DNA of 64,000 nt, from contig CAKZXA010000032.1 in assembly GCA_937922045.1 (NCBI GenBank), positions 153,267 through 217,266 of the forward strand, written 5' to 3'. The notes under the pieces were generated by a model, which worked only from the letters and a program-made list of their open reading frames with translations, did no database searches and had not been told where the DNA came from. How positions within the stretch are numbered: the stretch's first letter is position 1; every line of letters starts with the position of its first letter. This DNA is from an uncultured Acidimicrobiales bacterium (GTDB lineage: Bacteria > Actinomycetota > Acidimicrobiia > Acidimicrobiales > SZUA-35). Below are positions 19,336 to 28,090 of the stretch, piece by piece. The translations under genes were made by a program, and so were the position numbers.

Positions 19336-20781
19336 GTGCGGCGCTATGCTAAAAACGTGAGCATCATAGAGACGGACACCGCCGACAATCCGCTGGTAGA
19401 TCGCGGGCTAGTAGCCGAACTTCTTGACGGAGCGATGACGGCTGGCGCCGAGTTCGCCGAGGTCTTTGCCGAGGATGTTGAGCGCAACTCCGTCTATTTC
19501 GACGATGGTCGGATCGAGACCTTGTCGTCGACCAGGGATCGAGGCGTTGGAATTCGTGTTGTGTCAGACGGAGCGACCGGCTTTGCTCACACCGCAGATC
19601 TGAGTGCCAAGGGCCTGCGATCAGCAGCCCAGGCGGCCACCGACGCGGCCCGGTCGACGGCTGGCCAGATGCGAGCACCGATCGCCTTCGACGCTGGTGG
19701 CGACTACGTTTCGGCTGCCTCGAAACCTCCTGGCGCAGTGGGGAAGTCGGCCAAGGTCGACCTGGTCAAGCTGGCCGATTCCCAAGCTCGTTCGGTCGGG
19801 ACTGCCATCAGCCAGGTCTCGGCCCGCTATGGAGATAATCGGCGCCGGATTCTGGTGGCGAACTCAGACGGTGTGTTCGGAACAGACGACCAGACGCGTA
19901 CCTCCTTTGGAGTCAGCTGTGTCGCCGAGGGCGACACCGGTTTACAGACCGGCAGCGAGACCGTAGGCCTGACCGTCGGCTATGAGATCTTTGACCGCTA
20001 CGACGTCGCTGAGATGGCGACGAGGGCGGCCGAACGGGCACTGACCAAGCTGCAAGCTCGTCCAGCACCGTCCGGTACCCTGCCGGTCGTTATCGGCCCC
20101 GGATCCGGTGGTGTGCTGTTCCACGAAGCCTGCGGCCATGGTCTGGAAGCAGATCTGGTTCGTAAGGGGGCGTCGGCCTTCGCTGGCAAGGTCGGTGAAT
20201 TGGTCGCCTCGCCTCTCGTGACCTTGATCGACGACGGCACCATGAACGACGAGTGGGGCCGCTACAACATCGACGACGAAGGTAACCCTGCCCGTTGCAA
20301 CGTTCTGATCGAAGACGGTGTTCTCGTCGACTACATGTGGGATGGTTTGCGATCTCGTGACGCCGGTAGGGCTAGCTCGGGGAATGGTCGTCGTGAAAGC
20401 TACCGATGCCTCCCGATGGTTCGGATGACCAACACCTACCTGGCCGGTGGCGACTCCGCTCCCGCCGACATCATCGCGGGCGTCGATCACGGTGTGTATG
20501 TGGCCCGCCTCGGTGGTGGGCAGGTCAACACCGCGTCGGGAGACTTCGTCTTTGGCATGGTCGAGGCTTACATGATCGAGAACGGTGAACTTGGTGCGCC
20601 GCTTCGTGAAGGCCAGCTGATCGGCAACGGCCCGAGTGTGCTGCACAACATTGAAGCCATCGGCAATGACTTCGCCATGGGTCCTCCTGGTACCTGCGGG
20701 AAGGACGGGCAGGGGGTACCTGTGGGTGATGGTGTGCCGACCTTGCGAGTGGCCGAACTAACGATTGGTGGAACAGCCTGA
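19336..20781 (+). CDS. tldD: TldD metalloprotease subunit
   Basis: This is the catalytic TldD subunit (481 residues). The zinc-binding HExxxH motif is visible as FHEACGHGLEAD (~res 265), and the C-terminal part has the family segments GGGQVNTASGDF and GTCGKDGQGVPVG. TldD pairs with TldE to form a processive unfolded-peptide protease used in bacteriocin/RiPP maturation and antitoxin degradation. GTG 19336 has GAGGGA 6 nt upstream; an internal GTG at 19357 is an alternative. tldE follows with a one-base overlap (TGATG), so the two are translationally coupled. Confidence 0.93.
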   Translation: MRRYAKNVSIIETDTADNPLVDRGLVAELLDGAMTAGAEFAEVFAEDVERNSVYFDDGRIETLSSTRDRGVGIRVVSDGATGFAHTADLSAKGLRSAAQAATDAARSTAGQMRAPIAFDAGGDYVSAASKPPGAVGKSAKVDLVKLADSQARSVGTAISQVSARYGDNRRRILVANSDGVFGTDDQTRTSFGVSCVAEGDTGLQTGSETVGLTVGYEIFDRYDVAEMATRAAERALTKLQARPAPSGTLPVVIGPGSGGVLFHEACGHGLEADLVRKGASAFAGKVGELVASPLVTLIDDGTMNDEWGRYNIDDEGNPARCNVLIEDGVLVDYMWDGLRSRDAGRASSGNGRRESYRCLPMVRMTNTYLAGGDSAPADIIAGVDHGVYVARLGGGQVNTASGDFVFGMVEAYMIENGELGAPLREGQLIGNGPSVLHNIEAIGNDFAMGPPGTCGKDGQGVPVGDGVPTLRVAELTIGGTA

Positions 20782-22166
20782 TGGCGGCCAGAGGCAACAC
20801 AGCAGTCGATTCGATCACCGCTCCTCAGGAATTGCTCGACATCGCCAGCGAGATCGTTGCCAGAGCGCGGCCTGACGAACAGGTTGAGGTAGCGTGTTCG
20901 CATCGCCAGACAACCTCGGTGAAAACCTATGACGGTGCCCTGGAATCGTTGACCGTGGCCGACAGCTTCGGGGTTGGCATACGAGTTCTCATCGACGGCC
21001 GGGAAGGATTTGCCAGCGCCGGATCGCTCGATCCCACCGTGATCGACAGCATGCTGGCCAACGCTCGTGATAACGCCACGTTCGCCGAGGCCGACGACTA
21101 CGCCGGCATCGCCGAGGACGACGGTGTCCAAGCCGTCGAGATCGACCTCTGGCGAGACGAGCTTGGCGAGGTAACCAACGAAGAAAAGATCAACACTGCT
21201 CTGCGCCTTGAACAGATGGTGCGCGACGCCGACACCAGAATCACCGGTGTGCGCAACGCCGGCTATGGCGACAGTTTTGGAGCTTTCGCCTTGGCTAGTT
21301 CGTCGGGAATTCGAGCGGCTACTCGGGCTACATCGTCCAGCGTGTCGGTTAGCGCCCTAGCCCCTGACGGCGATAAGACACAAACTGGGTACGCCTACGA
21401 CGGGGCTCGCCAACCCGGAGATCTGGATCTACAAAAGGTGGCCGATCGCGCTGTTCGCCACACGGTCGACATGATCGGGGCGACCAAGCCAAAGTCAGGC
21501 AAAATTCGTCTCCTGCTCGATCAACACGTCGCCGCCACCATCTTGGGTCTTATAGCCTCAACCCTCTCCGGCGATCGCGTGATCAAGGGCCGATCGCCCT
21601 ACGTCGATCGCGTTGATGAGACCATCGGCGCCGAGATCTTGACCTTCGCTGATGACCCGACCGATCCTGCTTCGCTTGGCGCCGATTCTCATGATGGCGA
21701 AGGCCTGGCTTGCCGCCGCAATGCGCTCGTCACCAATGGTGTGCTACGAGGGTTCATCCATGACTCCTACACCGGCCGTCGCTCAGGTGAGGGTTCGACG
21801 GCATCGGCGATACGGGGGGCCAGAGGCCTACCCGGACCCGGCATTCAAGCCCTTTGTGTCGCCCCCGGTTCGGGGAGCTTCGAGAGCTTTGTCGACGATA
21901 CCGAAGTCGGCCTCGTCGTCTACAACCTGGCTGGCTTGCACTCCGGCGTCAACCCTGTGTCTGGCGATTTCTCGGTCGGGGTTCAGGGACGCATGGTACG
22001 CGACGGACAGCTGGCTGAACCGGTGAGCGAGTGCACGATTGCATCTACCCTGCAACGTCTCTTGCTCGACGTTGAAGCGATCGGTGACGATCTCGTCCAC
22101 CTGCCGAATGGCGTCAGTACCCCATCGGTGGTTATCGGAGGCATGTCACTCTCAGGAGCAGCGTGA
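20781..22166 (+). CDS. tldE: TldE/PmbA metalloprotease partner subunit
   Basis: The 461-residue protein is homologous in layout to TldD but lacks the HExxxH zinc motif, as expected for the TldE (PmbA) partner. Family segments seen are FGVGIRVLIDGREGFA, the GAEILTFADDP region, GLHSGVNPVSGDFSVG and the C-terminal VSTPSVVIGGMSLSG. It forms the heterodimeric TldD/E protease. Its stop overlaps the next gene's GTG start by 4 nt (GTGA), tying the PHP phosphoesterase to the same operon. Confidence 0.92.
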   Translation: MAARGNTAVDSITAPQELLDIASEIVARARPDEQVEVACSHRQTTSVKTYDGALESLTVADSFGVGIRVLIDGREGFASAGSLDPTVIDSMLANARDNATFAEADDYAGIAEDDGVQAVEIDLWRDELGEVTNEEKINTALRLEQMVRDADTRITGVRNAGYGDSFGAFALASSSGIRAATRATSSSVSVSALAPDGDKTQTGYAYDGARQPGDLDLQKVADRAVRHTVDMIGATKPKSGKIRLLLDQHVAATILGLIASTLSGDRVIKGRSPYVDRVDETIGAEILTFADDPTDPASLGADSHDGEGLACRRNALVTNGVLRGFIHDSYTGRRSGEGSTASAIRGARGLPGPGIQALCVAPGSGSFESFVDDTEVGLVVYNLAGLHSGVNPVSGDFSVGVQGRMVRDGQLAEPVSECTIASTLQRLLLDVEAIGDDLVHLPNGVSTPSVVIGGMSLSGAA

Positions 22167-22888
22167 AGCCGAGCCCAGAAGCGATAGAACGGCACGCCCA
22201 TCTGGGCGACGAGCTACCCGCAGGCTGGATCCGCGTCGATTTCCATAGTCACACGATGTGGTCGGGTGATTGCACGACGACGCCGGACGAACTCGTCGAG
22301 TCTGTGCAGGCTGCAGCCATCGACGTCTTGTGTATAACCGACCACAATGAGGTCGTTGGGGCCCAACGGCTGAAAGACGAGTTGTCCTGTCGCGTCGTCG
22401 TCGGCGAAGAGGTGCGCGTCGGGCAAGGCGAGATCATCGGTCTGTTTCTCGAAGATCGAATACCGGCTGGCCTGTCGCCGGTGCAGGCAGCTCAACGCAT
22501 CCGAGATCAGGGCGGATTGGTTTACGTTCCGCATCCGTTCGACCCGATGAGGAACTGTTTGTCGCCAGCCGAGATCGACGAGCTTAACGAACTCGATCTA
22601 TTGGACGGGATCGAAGGTTGGAACGCTAAGACGAGTCTGGCCAGCCTCAACCGCCGTGCCGCCGACTACGGCGAAGTGCATGGCCTATGGGTTGGGGCTG
22701 GCAGCGATGCTCATGTGCCCGATGCCCTCGGTGCTGCCTACCTTCAGATGCCCGATGTCGCTCTTGAAGGCCCGGGAGCGGCCCAACGGTTTGCTGCTGC
22801 CGCTCGTCATGGCAGGGTGGTCGGCCATCATTACGATGCCCCGCGACGTTGGTCAGCCCGCATCGTGCCCTCGGTCTACGATGGTTGA
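22163..22888 (+). CDS. PHP-domain metal-dependent phosphoesterase
   Basis: A 241-residue stand-alone PHP domain. Metal ligands are visible in the canonical places: VDFHSHTMWSGD (motif I), CITDHNEV (motif II), VVVGEEVRVGQGEIIG (motif III), VYVPHPFDP and the late VGAGSDAHVP (motif IV). PHP proteins of this size hydrolyse phosphoesters such as nucleoside bisphosphates or DNA ends; the substrate cannot be read from sequence. It overlaps tldE by 4 nt and is the last gene of the tldD-tldE operon, ending 33 nt from the convergent SAF-like gene. Confidence 0.87.
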   Translation: MKPSPEAIERHAHLGDELPAGWIRVDFHSHTMWSGDCTTTPDELVESVQAAAIDVLCITDHNEVVGAQRLKDELSCRVVVGEEVRVGQGEIIGLFLEDRIPAGLSPVQAAQRIRDQGGLVYVPHPFDPMRNCLSPAEIDELNELDLLDGIEGWNAKTSLASLNRRAADYGEVHGLWVGAGSDAHVPDALGAAYLQMPDVALEGPGAAQRFAAAARHGRVVGHHYDAPRRWSARIVPSVYDG

Positions 22889-22921
22889 TCAGGCACCGTT
22901 CGACACCATGGCGTTCGAGCG

Positions 22922-23401
22922 CTAGGGGAGTCCGAGGAGTCTGACGACGCCGTTGGCTTGGACGCGAACAAGCTCGATCGCCGACCGCTGGTCTACGGCG
23001 ACGAGCACGATCTCGTCGTCGACGTGAAGCACCCTTGCTGTGGTCACCATCTCGGCCACGTCGTCGAGCGGTCCGGGGACGACGGCCACAAGTTCCACTC
23101 GATCGCCAACATCGAGCGGGAGGTGTTGATCGTTGGCCAATGGCACCGCCCGCTCGTCGGTGCCGAGCTCCCAACGGTCGAGCCTCTCGGGTTGCAAGAC
23201 CGGCGCTTCTCCCGGAGCTTGGAGCTTTGTTTCGGAGGTGCCCTCTTGTGAAATGGCCTCGATGCCGCCATAGGTGCCGAGCGCGATGCCAAGGCCGGTG
23301 AGCACGGCGAGCAAGATCCGCCGCCCACCGGTTCTGATCAGCTGATGAGCTTGTCGGACCAGGCGGTCAGGTCCGGAGCGAGATGGTCGTTCGATTGGCA
23401 T
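22922..23401 (-). CDS. Small membrane-anchored SAF/CpaB-C-terminal-like protein
   Basis: The 159-residue protein has a basic N-terminus, one membrane segment (~res 28-47, RILLAVLTGLGIALGTYGG) and an extracytoplasmic part. The last ~75 residues (LDVGDRVELVAVV, a spaced VLVAVDQ segment, then NGVVRLLGLP) look like the C-terminal half of CpaB/RcpC Flp-pilus assembly proteins. The N-terminal SAF half is replaced by a short linker. ATG 23401 is supported by GGGAGGG upstream on the minus strand; a longer open frame extends across the next gene but is antisense to it. Function unknown; no pilus genes are nearby. Confidence 0.65.
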   Translation of the reverse strand: MPIERPSRSGPDRLVRQAHQLIRTGGRRILLAVLTGLGIALGTYGGIEAISQEGTSETKLQAPGEAPVLQPERLDRWELGTDERAVPLANDQHLPLDVGDRVELVAVVPGPLDDVAEMVTTARVLHVDDEIVLVAVDQRSAIELVRVQANGVVRLLGLP

Positions 23402-23498
23402 TGTGGGCCCTCCCTGAGAGCAGCCGAGCACCGGTAGCGGTGGGTAGCAGCTGGCTGGCGCCGGGACGTGGCGCGAGGAGGGGGACCGGCGAGCCGGT

Positions 23499-23894
23499 CT
23501 AGTCGGCGGAGGAACTACTCGTCGAAGAACTCGACGAATCGGACCCGCTCGACGACGTCGATGGGGAAGAACTCGACGAGCTGGTCGATGAGGAGTCGGT
23601 TGAAGAACTCGAACTCGAACTGGATGTCGAATCGGTTGAGTCCTTCTTCGACTCCTTGTTCGAATCGCTCGTCGACGTCGATTTCGACGATCCCGATGAT
23701 GATCGTGCGTCGTTGCGGTAGAAACCTGATCCCTTGAAGGCGATGCCGGGTGCGGCGAAGACCTTCTTAAGCTGATGCGAACCGGATGTATCGGTGGCGC
23801 AGCCATCCAGAACCGTCAGAGCGTCGTCGCTGAACGACTGCTCTACGTCGAAGTGTTCGTCGCATACCGTGCACTTGTACTCGTAGGTCGGCAC
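23499..23894 (-). CDS. FmdB-like zinc-ribbon protein with Ser/Asp-rich tail
   Basis: The N-terminal ~60 residues are an FmdB/CxxC-CxxC-SSSS regulatory-type zinc ribbon: MPTYEYKCTVCDEHFDVEQSF, then VFAAPGIAFKGSGFYRND. The first CxxC is intact, but the second knuckle keeps only one Cys (DGCATDTSGSH), so zinc binding may use His or be lost. Residues ~65-131 are almost only Ser, Thr, Asp and Lys, ending in runs of Ser, and are surely disordered. FmdB proteins are small regulatory proteins of unclear mechanism; Ser-rich tails are common, but this one is unusually long and acidic. Confidence 0.82.
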   Translation of the reverse strand: MPTYEYKCTVCDEHFDVEQSFSDDALTVLDGCATDTSGSHQLKKVFAAPGIAFKGSGFYRNDARSSSGSSKSTSTSDSNKESKKDSTDSTSSSSSSSSTDSSSTSSSSSSPSTSSSGSDSSSSSTSSSSAD

Positions 23895-24224
23895 TTCTAA
23901 CTTCCTAAGGAACGTTTGCTTGCTCTTGCTGCGGTCGATTGATCGCCTCAGAAAGCGTAGCGGCGACCTCCCCGGTTGCGCCGTTTACGGTGCCGACAGA
24001 TCATGGCGGATTCGGTCGGGTCCGCCATCGCGGCCAAACTCGCTAGAATCTACAGGGGTTCAGGCCGGTTCGAAGAGATTCGTCGTGGTCTCCATAAAGT
24101 CCTTGTAATCGAACGCCGATGCGAGACATGGAGACTCTCAGCCGCATTCTGAACAATGCCGACGATGCGGGTCCGGCCCCTGTGGGCTCCCACCATCCAC
24201 CGATCAGCCAACGGAGGCTCGAAC
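23895..24224. other. 330-nt divergent intergenic region between fmdB-like gene and galU
   Basis: No convincing gene is seen. It holds an 8-bp perfect inverted repeat, ATGGCGGA (24003-24010) and TCCGCCAT (24021-24028), followed by a -10-like TAGAAT at 24044-24049. If TAGAAT is the galU promoter, the repeat covers its -35 region and could be an operator. The galU leader would then be about 170 nt. The Shine-Dalgarno GGAGG at 24213-24217 sets the galU start. Confidence 0.5.
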
Positions 24225-25112
24225 GTGTCACCCAAACCTGTACGGAAAGCCGTCATACCCGCAGCCGGGCTTGGCACAAGGTTTCTGCCCTTCTCAAAGG
24301 CCGTCCCCAAAGAGATGCTTCCGGTCGTAGATCAGCCTGTTATCCAGTATGTGGTTGAAGAGGCGGTCGATGCGGGGATCGAAGACATCTTGATCGTTAC
24401 CTCCCGCTACAAGAAGTCGATCGAGGATCACTTCGACCGGTTGTTGGAGATCGAAAAGCAGCTCGCCGACAAGGGTAAAGAAGCCGAAGCCGAGCAGATC
24501 CGCTCCATCGCGGAGCTGGCACAGCTGCATTTTGTCCGGCAGGGACAACCCCTCGGTTTAGGACATGCGATCGGCATGGCCCGCAACCACATCGGTGACG
24601 AGCCATTCCTGGTCCTTTTGGGCGACGACATCATGCACCCAGAGGCTGGTGTGGTGAAGGGCATGATCGAGGCGTACCAAGAACATGCCTGCTCGGTCGT
24701 TGCGCTCATGGAAGTTCCGAAGCAGGACATTTCCTCGTACGGCTGCGCCGCCGTCAGCGAGGTCAGCGATCGCCTCGTCGAGGTCTCCGAACTGGTCGAG
24801 AAGCCGGCCCCTGAGGTTGCGCCATCAAATCTGGCCATCATGGGTCGCTACCTGTTCACTCCGACCATTTTTGAAGAAATCGCCCAAACCAAACCTGGTG
24901 TCGGTGGCGAAATTCAGATCACCGATGCGATGAGCTCCTTGCTCGGTCGAGAGAAGATGCTTGGCTACACGTTCGCTGAAGGCCGGTTTGATACGGGTAA
25001 GAAGATCGATTACCTCCGTGCCGTCGTCGAGCTCGCGCTTGAGCGTGATGACCTGGGAGACGAGTTTCGATCGATTCTTGGCACCATCGCAAAACGCGAA
25101 GGCCTGACCTAG
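24225..25112 (+). CDS. galU: UTP--glucose-1-phosphate uridylyltransferase
   Basis: The 295-residue enzyme makes UDP-glucose from UTP and glucose-1-phosphate. Characteristic segments are the nucleotide-binding IPAAGLGTRFLPFSKAVPKEM, LPVVDQPVIQYVVEEAV, GQPLGLGHAIGMA, LLGDDIM (metal-binding Asp) and GVGGEIQITDAM. GTG 24225 is chosen because GGAGG lies 7 nt upstream and the conserved domain begins within 10 residues; the frame is open further upstream without conservation. UDP-glucose supplies cell-envelope polysaccharides. It starts a co-directional run with the molybdenum cofactor genes. Confidence 0.94.
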   Translation: MSPKPVRKAVIPAAGLGTRFLPFSKAVPKEMLPVVDQPVIQYVVEEAVDAGIEDILIVTSRYKKSIEDHFDRLLEIEKQLADKGKEAEAEQIRSIAELAQLHFVRQGQPLGLGHAIGMARNHIGDEPFLVLLGDDIMHPEAGVVKGMIEAYQEHACSVVALMEVPKQDISSYGCAAVSEVSDRLVEVSELVEKPAPEVAPSNLAIMGRYLFTPTIFEEIAQTKPGVGGEIQITDAMSSLLGREKMLGYTFAEGRFDTGKKIDYLRAVVELALERDDLGDEFRSILGTIAKREGLT

Positions 25113-25214
25113 GCGGGTAATCGAGACCCGACATAGCGGTTACAGAGGCGGACTGACTTCGGTTCCACGCTCGACGGGTGGCCAAAACCACCGAGCTACG
25201 CGTACATTTGGACC

Positions 25215-26447
25215 ATGATTGCTTTGGAAGAAGCCCAGGCCAGGGTAAATCGTGACCTTCCCGTGCTGGCTCCTACCCAAGTCAACCTCGCTGACAGTCT
25301 TGGGATGGTGTTAGCCGAGACGGTTGCGGCGGCCGAAGCTATTCCACCGTTCGCCAACACGGCTATGGACGGATTCGCCATCAAGGCCTCAGACACGGTG
25401 GGGGCGTCCAAGACATCGCCAGTCACACTGCCGGTTGTCGGCACGATTGCTGCGGGCTCCGAAGCCACAACCCGCCTCTCGGCTGGTGAGGCGATGCGGA
25501 TCATGACCGGTGCGCCGCTGCCTCCTGGGGCTGACGCCGTAATCATGGTCGAGCTGACCAGGCCAGCTGGTTTCGACGTCCAGCTGCTGGCACAGGTAGA
25601 TGTAGGTAACCATGTGCGCCCCGCCGGCGACGACATCCAACGGGGAGCCGAGATCATGCATCCCGGAACGGTGCTTGGCCCCGGCCACCTTGGCGTGCTC
25701 GCCAGCCTGGGCCGACAAGAGGTAACGGTCTACCGGCGACCTCGCGTCGGTGTGATGTCAACCGGTGATGAGTTGATGGAGGGTCCGGAGCCGCTGAAGC
25801 CGGGTCAGATCCGAGATTCGAATCGCATCACCTTGCTGTCGCTGCTGACCGAGGCCGGTCTCCAACCGGTCGATCTCGGGCTCGTCCGAGACGATGAGGA
25901 CGCAATTGAGACCGCAATGCGACGCGGCGCTGAGTCGTGTGACGCCGTCCTGACTTCGGGTGGCGTGAGCATGGGAGACTTCGACTTCGTGAAGGCCGTG
26001 CTCACCAGGCTTGGCGACTTCACCTGGATGCAGGTGGCGATCAAGCCAGCAAAGCCGCTGGTCTTCGGCTACCTCGATGAGACGCCCATTTTCGGACTTC
26101 CTGGCAACCCGGTGTCGTCGATGGTGAGCTTTGAGCTGTTCGCCCGACCAGGTCTGCGCCGCATGATGGGCCTACTCGACGCCGAACGTCCGGTCGTCAC
26201 CGCAGTAGCCAACGGCGGACTGCCTCGGCGCCCCGACGGCAAGACCCATTTCCAGCGCATTATTCTTCAGCGCGACGACGCTGGTGTGTTGGTTGTACGG
26301 TCCGCTGGGGGTCAGGGATCACACCAGCTGATGTCGATGGCGACGGCCAATGCCCTAGCCATTGTGACCGATGGTGAGGGTGTCGCTGATGGTGGAACGG
26401 TCGAGGTGATGTATCTTGGCAGTGATCAATCATTGATCGCCCGCTGA
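25215..26447 (+). CDS. moeA: Molybdopterin molybdenumtransferase MoeA
   Basis: A 410-residue MoeA. Seen: ANTAMDGFAI near the N-terminus, GEAMRIMTGAPLPPGAD, the Mog-like domain with GVMSTGDEL, TSGGVSMGDFDFVK, and FGLPGNPVSSMV, then a C-terminal beta domain. It inserts molybdate into adenylated molybdopterin in the last step of Moco synthesis. It lies 102 nt after galU and 71 nt before moaA. Confidence 0.94.
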   Translation: MIALEEAQARVNRDLPVLAPTQVNLADSLGMVLAETVAAAEAIPPFANTAMDGFAIKASDTVGASKTSPVTLPVVGTIAAGSEATTRLSAGEAMRIMTGAPLPPGADAVIMVELTRPAGFDVQLLAQVDVGNHVRPAGDDIQRGAEIMHPGTVLGPGHLGVLASLGRQEVTVYRRPRVGVMSTGDELMEGPEPLKPGQIRDSNRITLLSLLTEAGLQPVDLGLVRDDEDAIETAMRRGAESCDAVLTSGGVSMGDFDFVKAVLTRLGDFTWMQVAIKPAKPLVFGYLDETPIFGLPGNPVSSMVSFELFARPGLRRMMGLLDAERPVVTAVANGGLPRRPDGKTHFQRIILQRDDAGVLVVRSAGGQGSHQLMSMATANALAIVTDGEGVADGGTVEVMYLGSDQSLIAR

Positions 26448-26518
26448 GCGGAACCTGAATCGCAAAGAGCCCGATGCGCTACGTATCGGCACGAGTCGGT
26501 AAGGAAAGAGGGCACGAC

Positions 26519-27532
26519 ATGGATAGTGACCGCGTTGCCAACGAGGACCCAACGACCACGCTTATAGATCGGTTTGGGCGAGTCCACACCGACCTTCGTA
26601 TTTCGGTTACCGATCGATGCAACTTCCGATGCCAATATTGCATGCCTGAGGAAGGCCTCGAGTGGCTTGAACGTTCCGAGCTCCTGAGTTTTGAAGAGAT
26701 AGAACGCACCGCCCGGGTCTTGGTCGAGAATGCTGGGGTGCGGTCGATCCGTCTCACCGGCGGCGAACCAACAGTTCGGGCTCGCTTGCCGCTCCTGGTC
26801 GAAAAGCTGGCCAAACTCGACGTCGAGATTTCGATGACCACCAACGGCGCAACGCTTCCCCTGATCGCCGACGACCTCTACAAGGCTGGCCTTACCCGCA
26901 TCAACATCAGTCTCGACACACTCGACGCTGATCGATTCCACGAGTTAACGAGGCGCCAGGATCTCGACAAGGTGCTGGAGGGCATCGACGCTGCCGTTGC
27001 CGCCGGTTTCAACCCCGTGAAGCTCAACGCTGTCCTCATGCGAGGGATCAATCATGATGAGGTGCTCGACTTCCTCCGCCTTGGCCGCGAACGGGGCGTC
27101 ATCGTACGATTCATCGAGTTCATGCCTCTCGATGCCCAGGGCGATTGGTCGGCCGATCGCGTGGTTGGGTACGACGAAATTCTTGAGATCGTGTCATCGG
27201 AGTATTCCTTCGAGCCGGTCACTCGAGGCTCCAGCCCTGCCGAGCGTTTCGTCTACACCGATGGCGAAGGGGAGTTTGGGATCATTGCCTCGGTAAACGA
27301 GCCATTCTGCGGAAGCTGTGACCGCATCCGGCTAACCGCGGATGGTCAGCTCCGGAACTGCCTGTTTGGCCTTGATCATCTTGATGTTCGGAAGATGCTG
27401 CGTGGTGGCGCGAGCGACGCCGATCTGGTGTCGGCGGTCGCTGGTGAGGTCGACCGAAAGTGGGCCGGGCACGCCATCGGCCAGGTTCACTTCCTGCGCC
27501 CGTCGAAGTCGATGAGCCAGCTAGGCGGCTGA
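26519..27532 (+). CDS. moaA: GTP 3',8-cyclase MoaA (radical SAM)
   Basis: MoaA carries out the first step of molybdenum cofactor synthesis, turning GTP to 3',8-cyclo-GTP. The radical-SAM cluster motif CNFRCQYC (CxxxCxxC) is at ~res 27-34. SMTTNGATLP and the C-terminal second-cluster motif FCGSCDRIRL...NCLFG are present. The protein ends in Gly-Gly (SQLGG), the tail needed for catalysis. ATG 26519 follows an AAGGAAAGAGG stretch; an upstream ATG at 26474 would add 15 unconserved residues. It needs Fe-S cluster supply, as from the Nfu protein at 9.5 kb. Confidence 0.95.
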   Translation: MDSDRVANEDPTTTLIDRFGRVHTDLRISVTDRCNFRCQYCMPEEGLEWLERSELLSFEEIERTARVLVENAGVRSIRLTGGEPTVRARLPLLVEKLAKLDVEISMTTNGATLPLIADDLYKAGLTRINISLDTLDADRFHELTRRQDLDKVLEGIDAAVAAGFNPVKLNAVLMRGINHDEVLDFLRLGRERGVIVRFIEFMPLDAQGDWSADRVVGYDEILEIVSSEYSFEPVTRGSSPAERFVYTDGEGEFGIIASVNEPFCGSCDRIRLTADGQLRNCLFGLDHLDVRKMLRGGASDADLVSAVAGEVDRKWAGHAIGQVHFLRPSKSMSQLGG

Positions 27533-27574
27533 ATGATCCCCGCTCAATGGGCCAAATGCCGCTAGGTTAGCTGT

Positions 27575-28090
27575 GTGGCCGAGCGTGAACTTACTCATCT
27601 TGATCCGCTAGGACGAGCGCGGATGGTCGATGTGACCCCCAAGGATCCGACCTACAGACGTGCTGTCGCCCGCGGGCGTGTGCACATGGAACCAGAAACC
27701 ACCGCATTGGTGGCGCGAGGTGCGATCACCAAAGGCGACGTGCTGGCGGTGGCGCGAGTGGCGGGTATACAGGCCGCGAAACGAACCGCTGATCTGCTGC
27801 CACTGTGTCATTCGGTAATGATTGGCGCCATCATCGTCAACTTCGATATCCAGGACGACTTCATCGAGGTCGAAGCCTCGGTGGACACGGTGGATAGAAC
27901 CGGTGTTGAGATGGAAGCGTTGACGGCCTGTTCGATTGCGGCCCTCACGATCTACGACATGTGTAAGTCGGCCGATAAGGCGATGGTGATCGGCGACCTG
28001 GCGCTGTGGGAGAAGACGGGCGGCAAGTCTGGCCCCTATCGTCGTGCTGCGGGTCCTTCCGACAGCGGAGACCGGACCCGATTGATGTGA
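27575..28090 (+). CDS. moaC: Cyclic pyranopterin monophosphate synthase MoaC
   Basis: The 171-residue protein converts 3',8-cyclo-GTP to cPMP together with MoaA. Family segments: RVHMEPETTALV, the KGDVLAVARVAGIQAAKRTADLLPLCH region (seen as two adjacent blocks), VEMEALTACSIAALTIYDMCK and EKTGGKSG. The start is GTG 27575. Its TGA stop overlaps the GTG of the downstream membrane protein (GTGA). No moaD, moaE or mog gene lies in the window. Confidence 0.93.
   Translation: MAERELTHLDPLGRARMVDVTPKDPTYRRAVARGRVHMEPETTALVARGAITKGDVLAVARVAGIQAAKRTADLLPLCHSVMIGAIIVNFDIQDDFIEVEASVDTVDRTGVEMEALTACSIAALTIYDMCKSADKAMVIGDLALWEKTGGKSGPYRRAAGPSDSGDRTRLM

Noticed and set aside
22922..23806. 294-residue version of the SAF-like protein
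   Set aside because: The extra N-terminus is antisense to the FmdB-like Ser-rich region and has no conservation; a clear ribosome site supports ATG at 23401.
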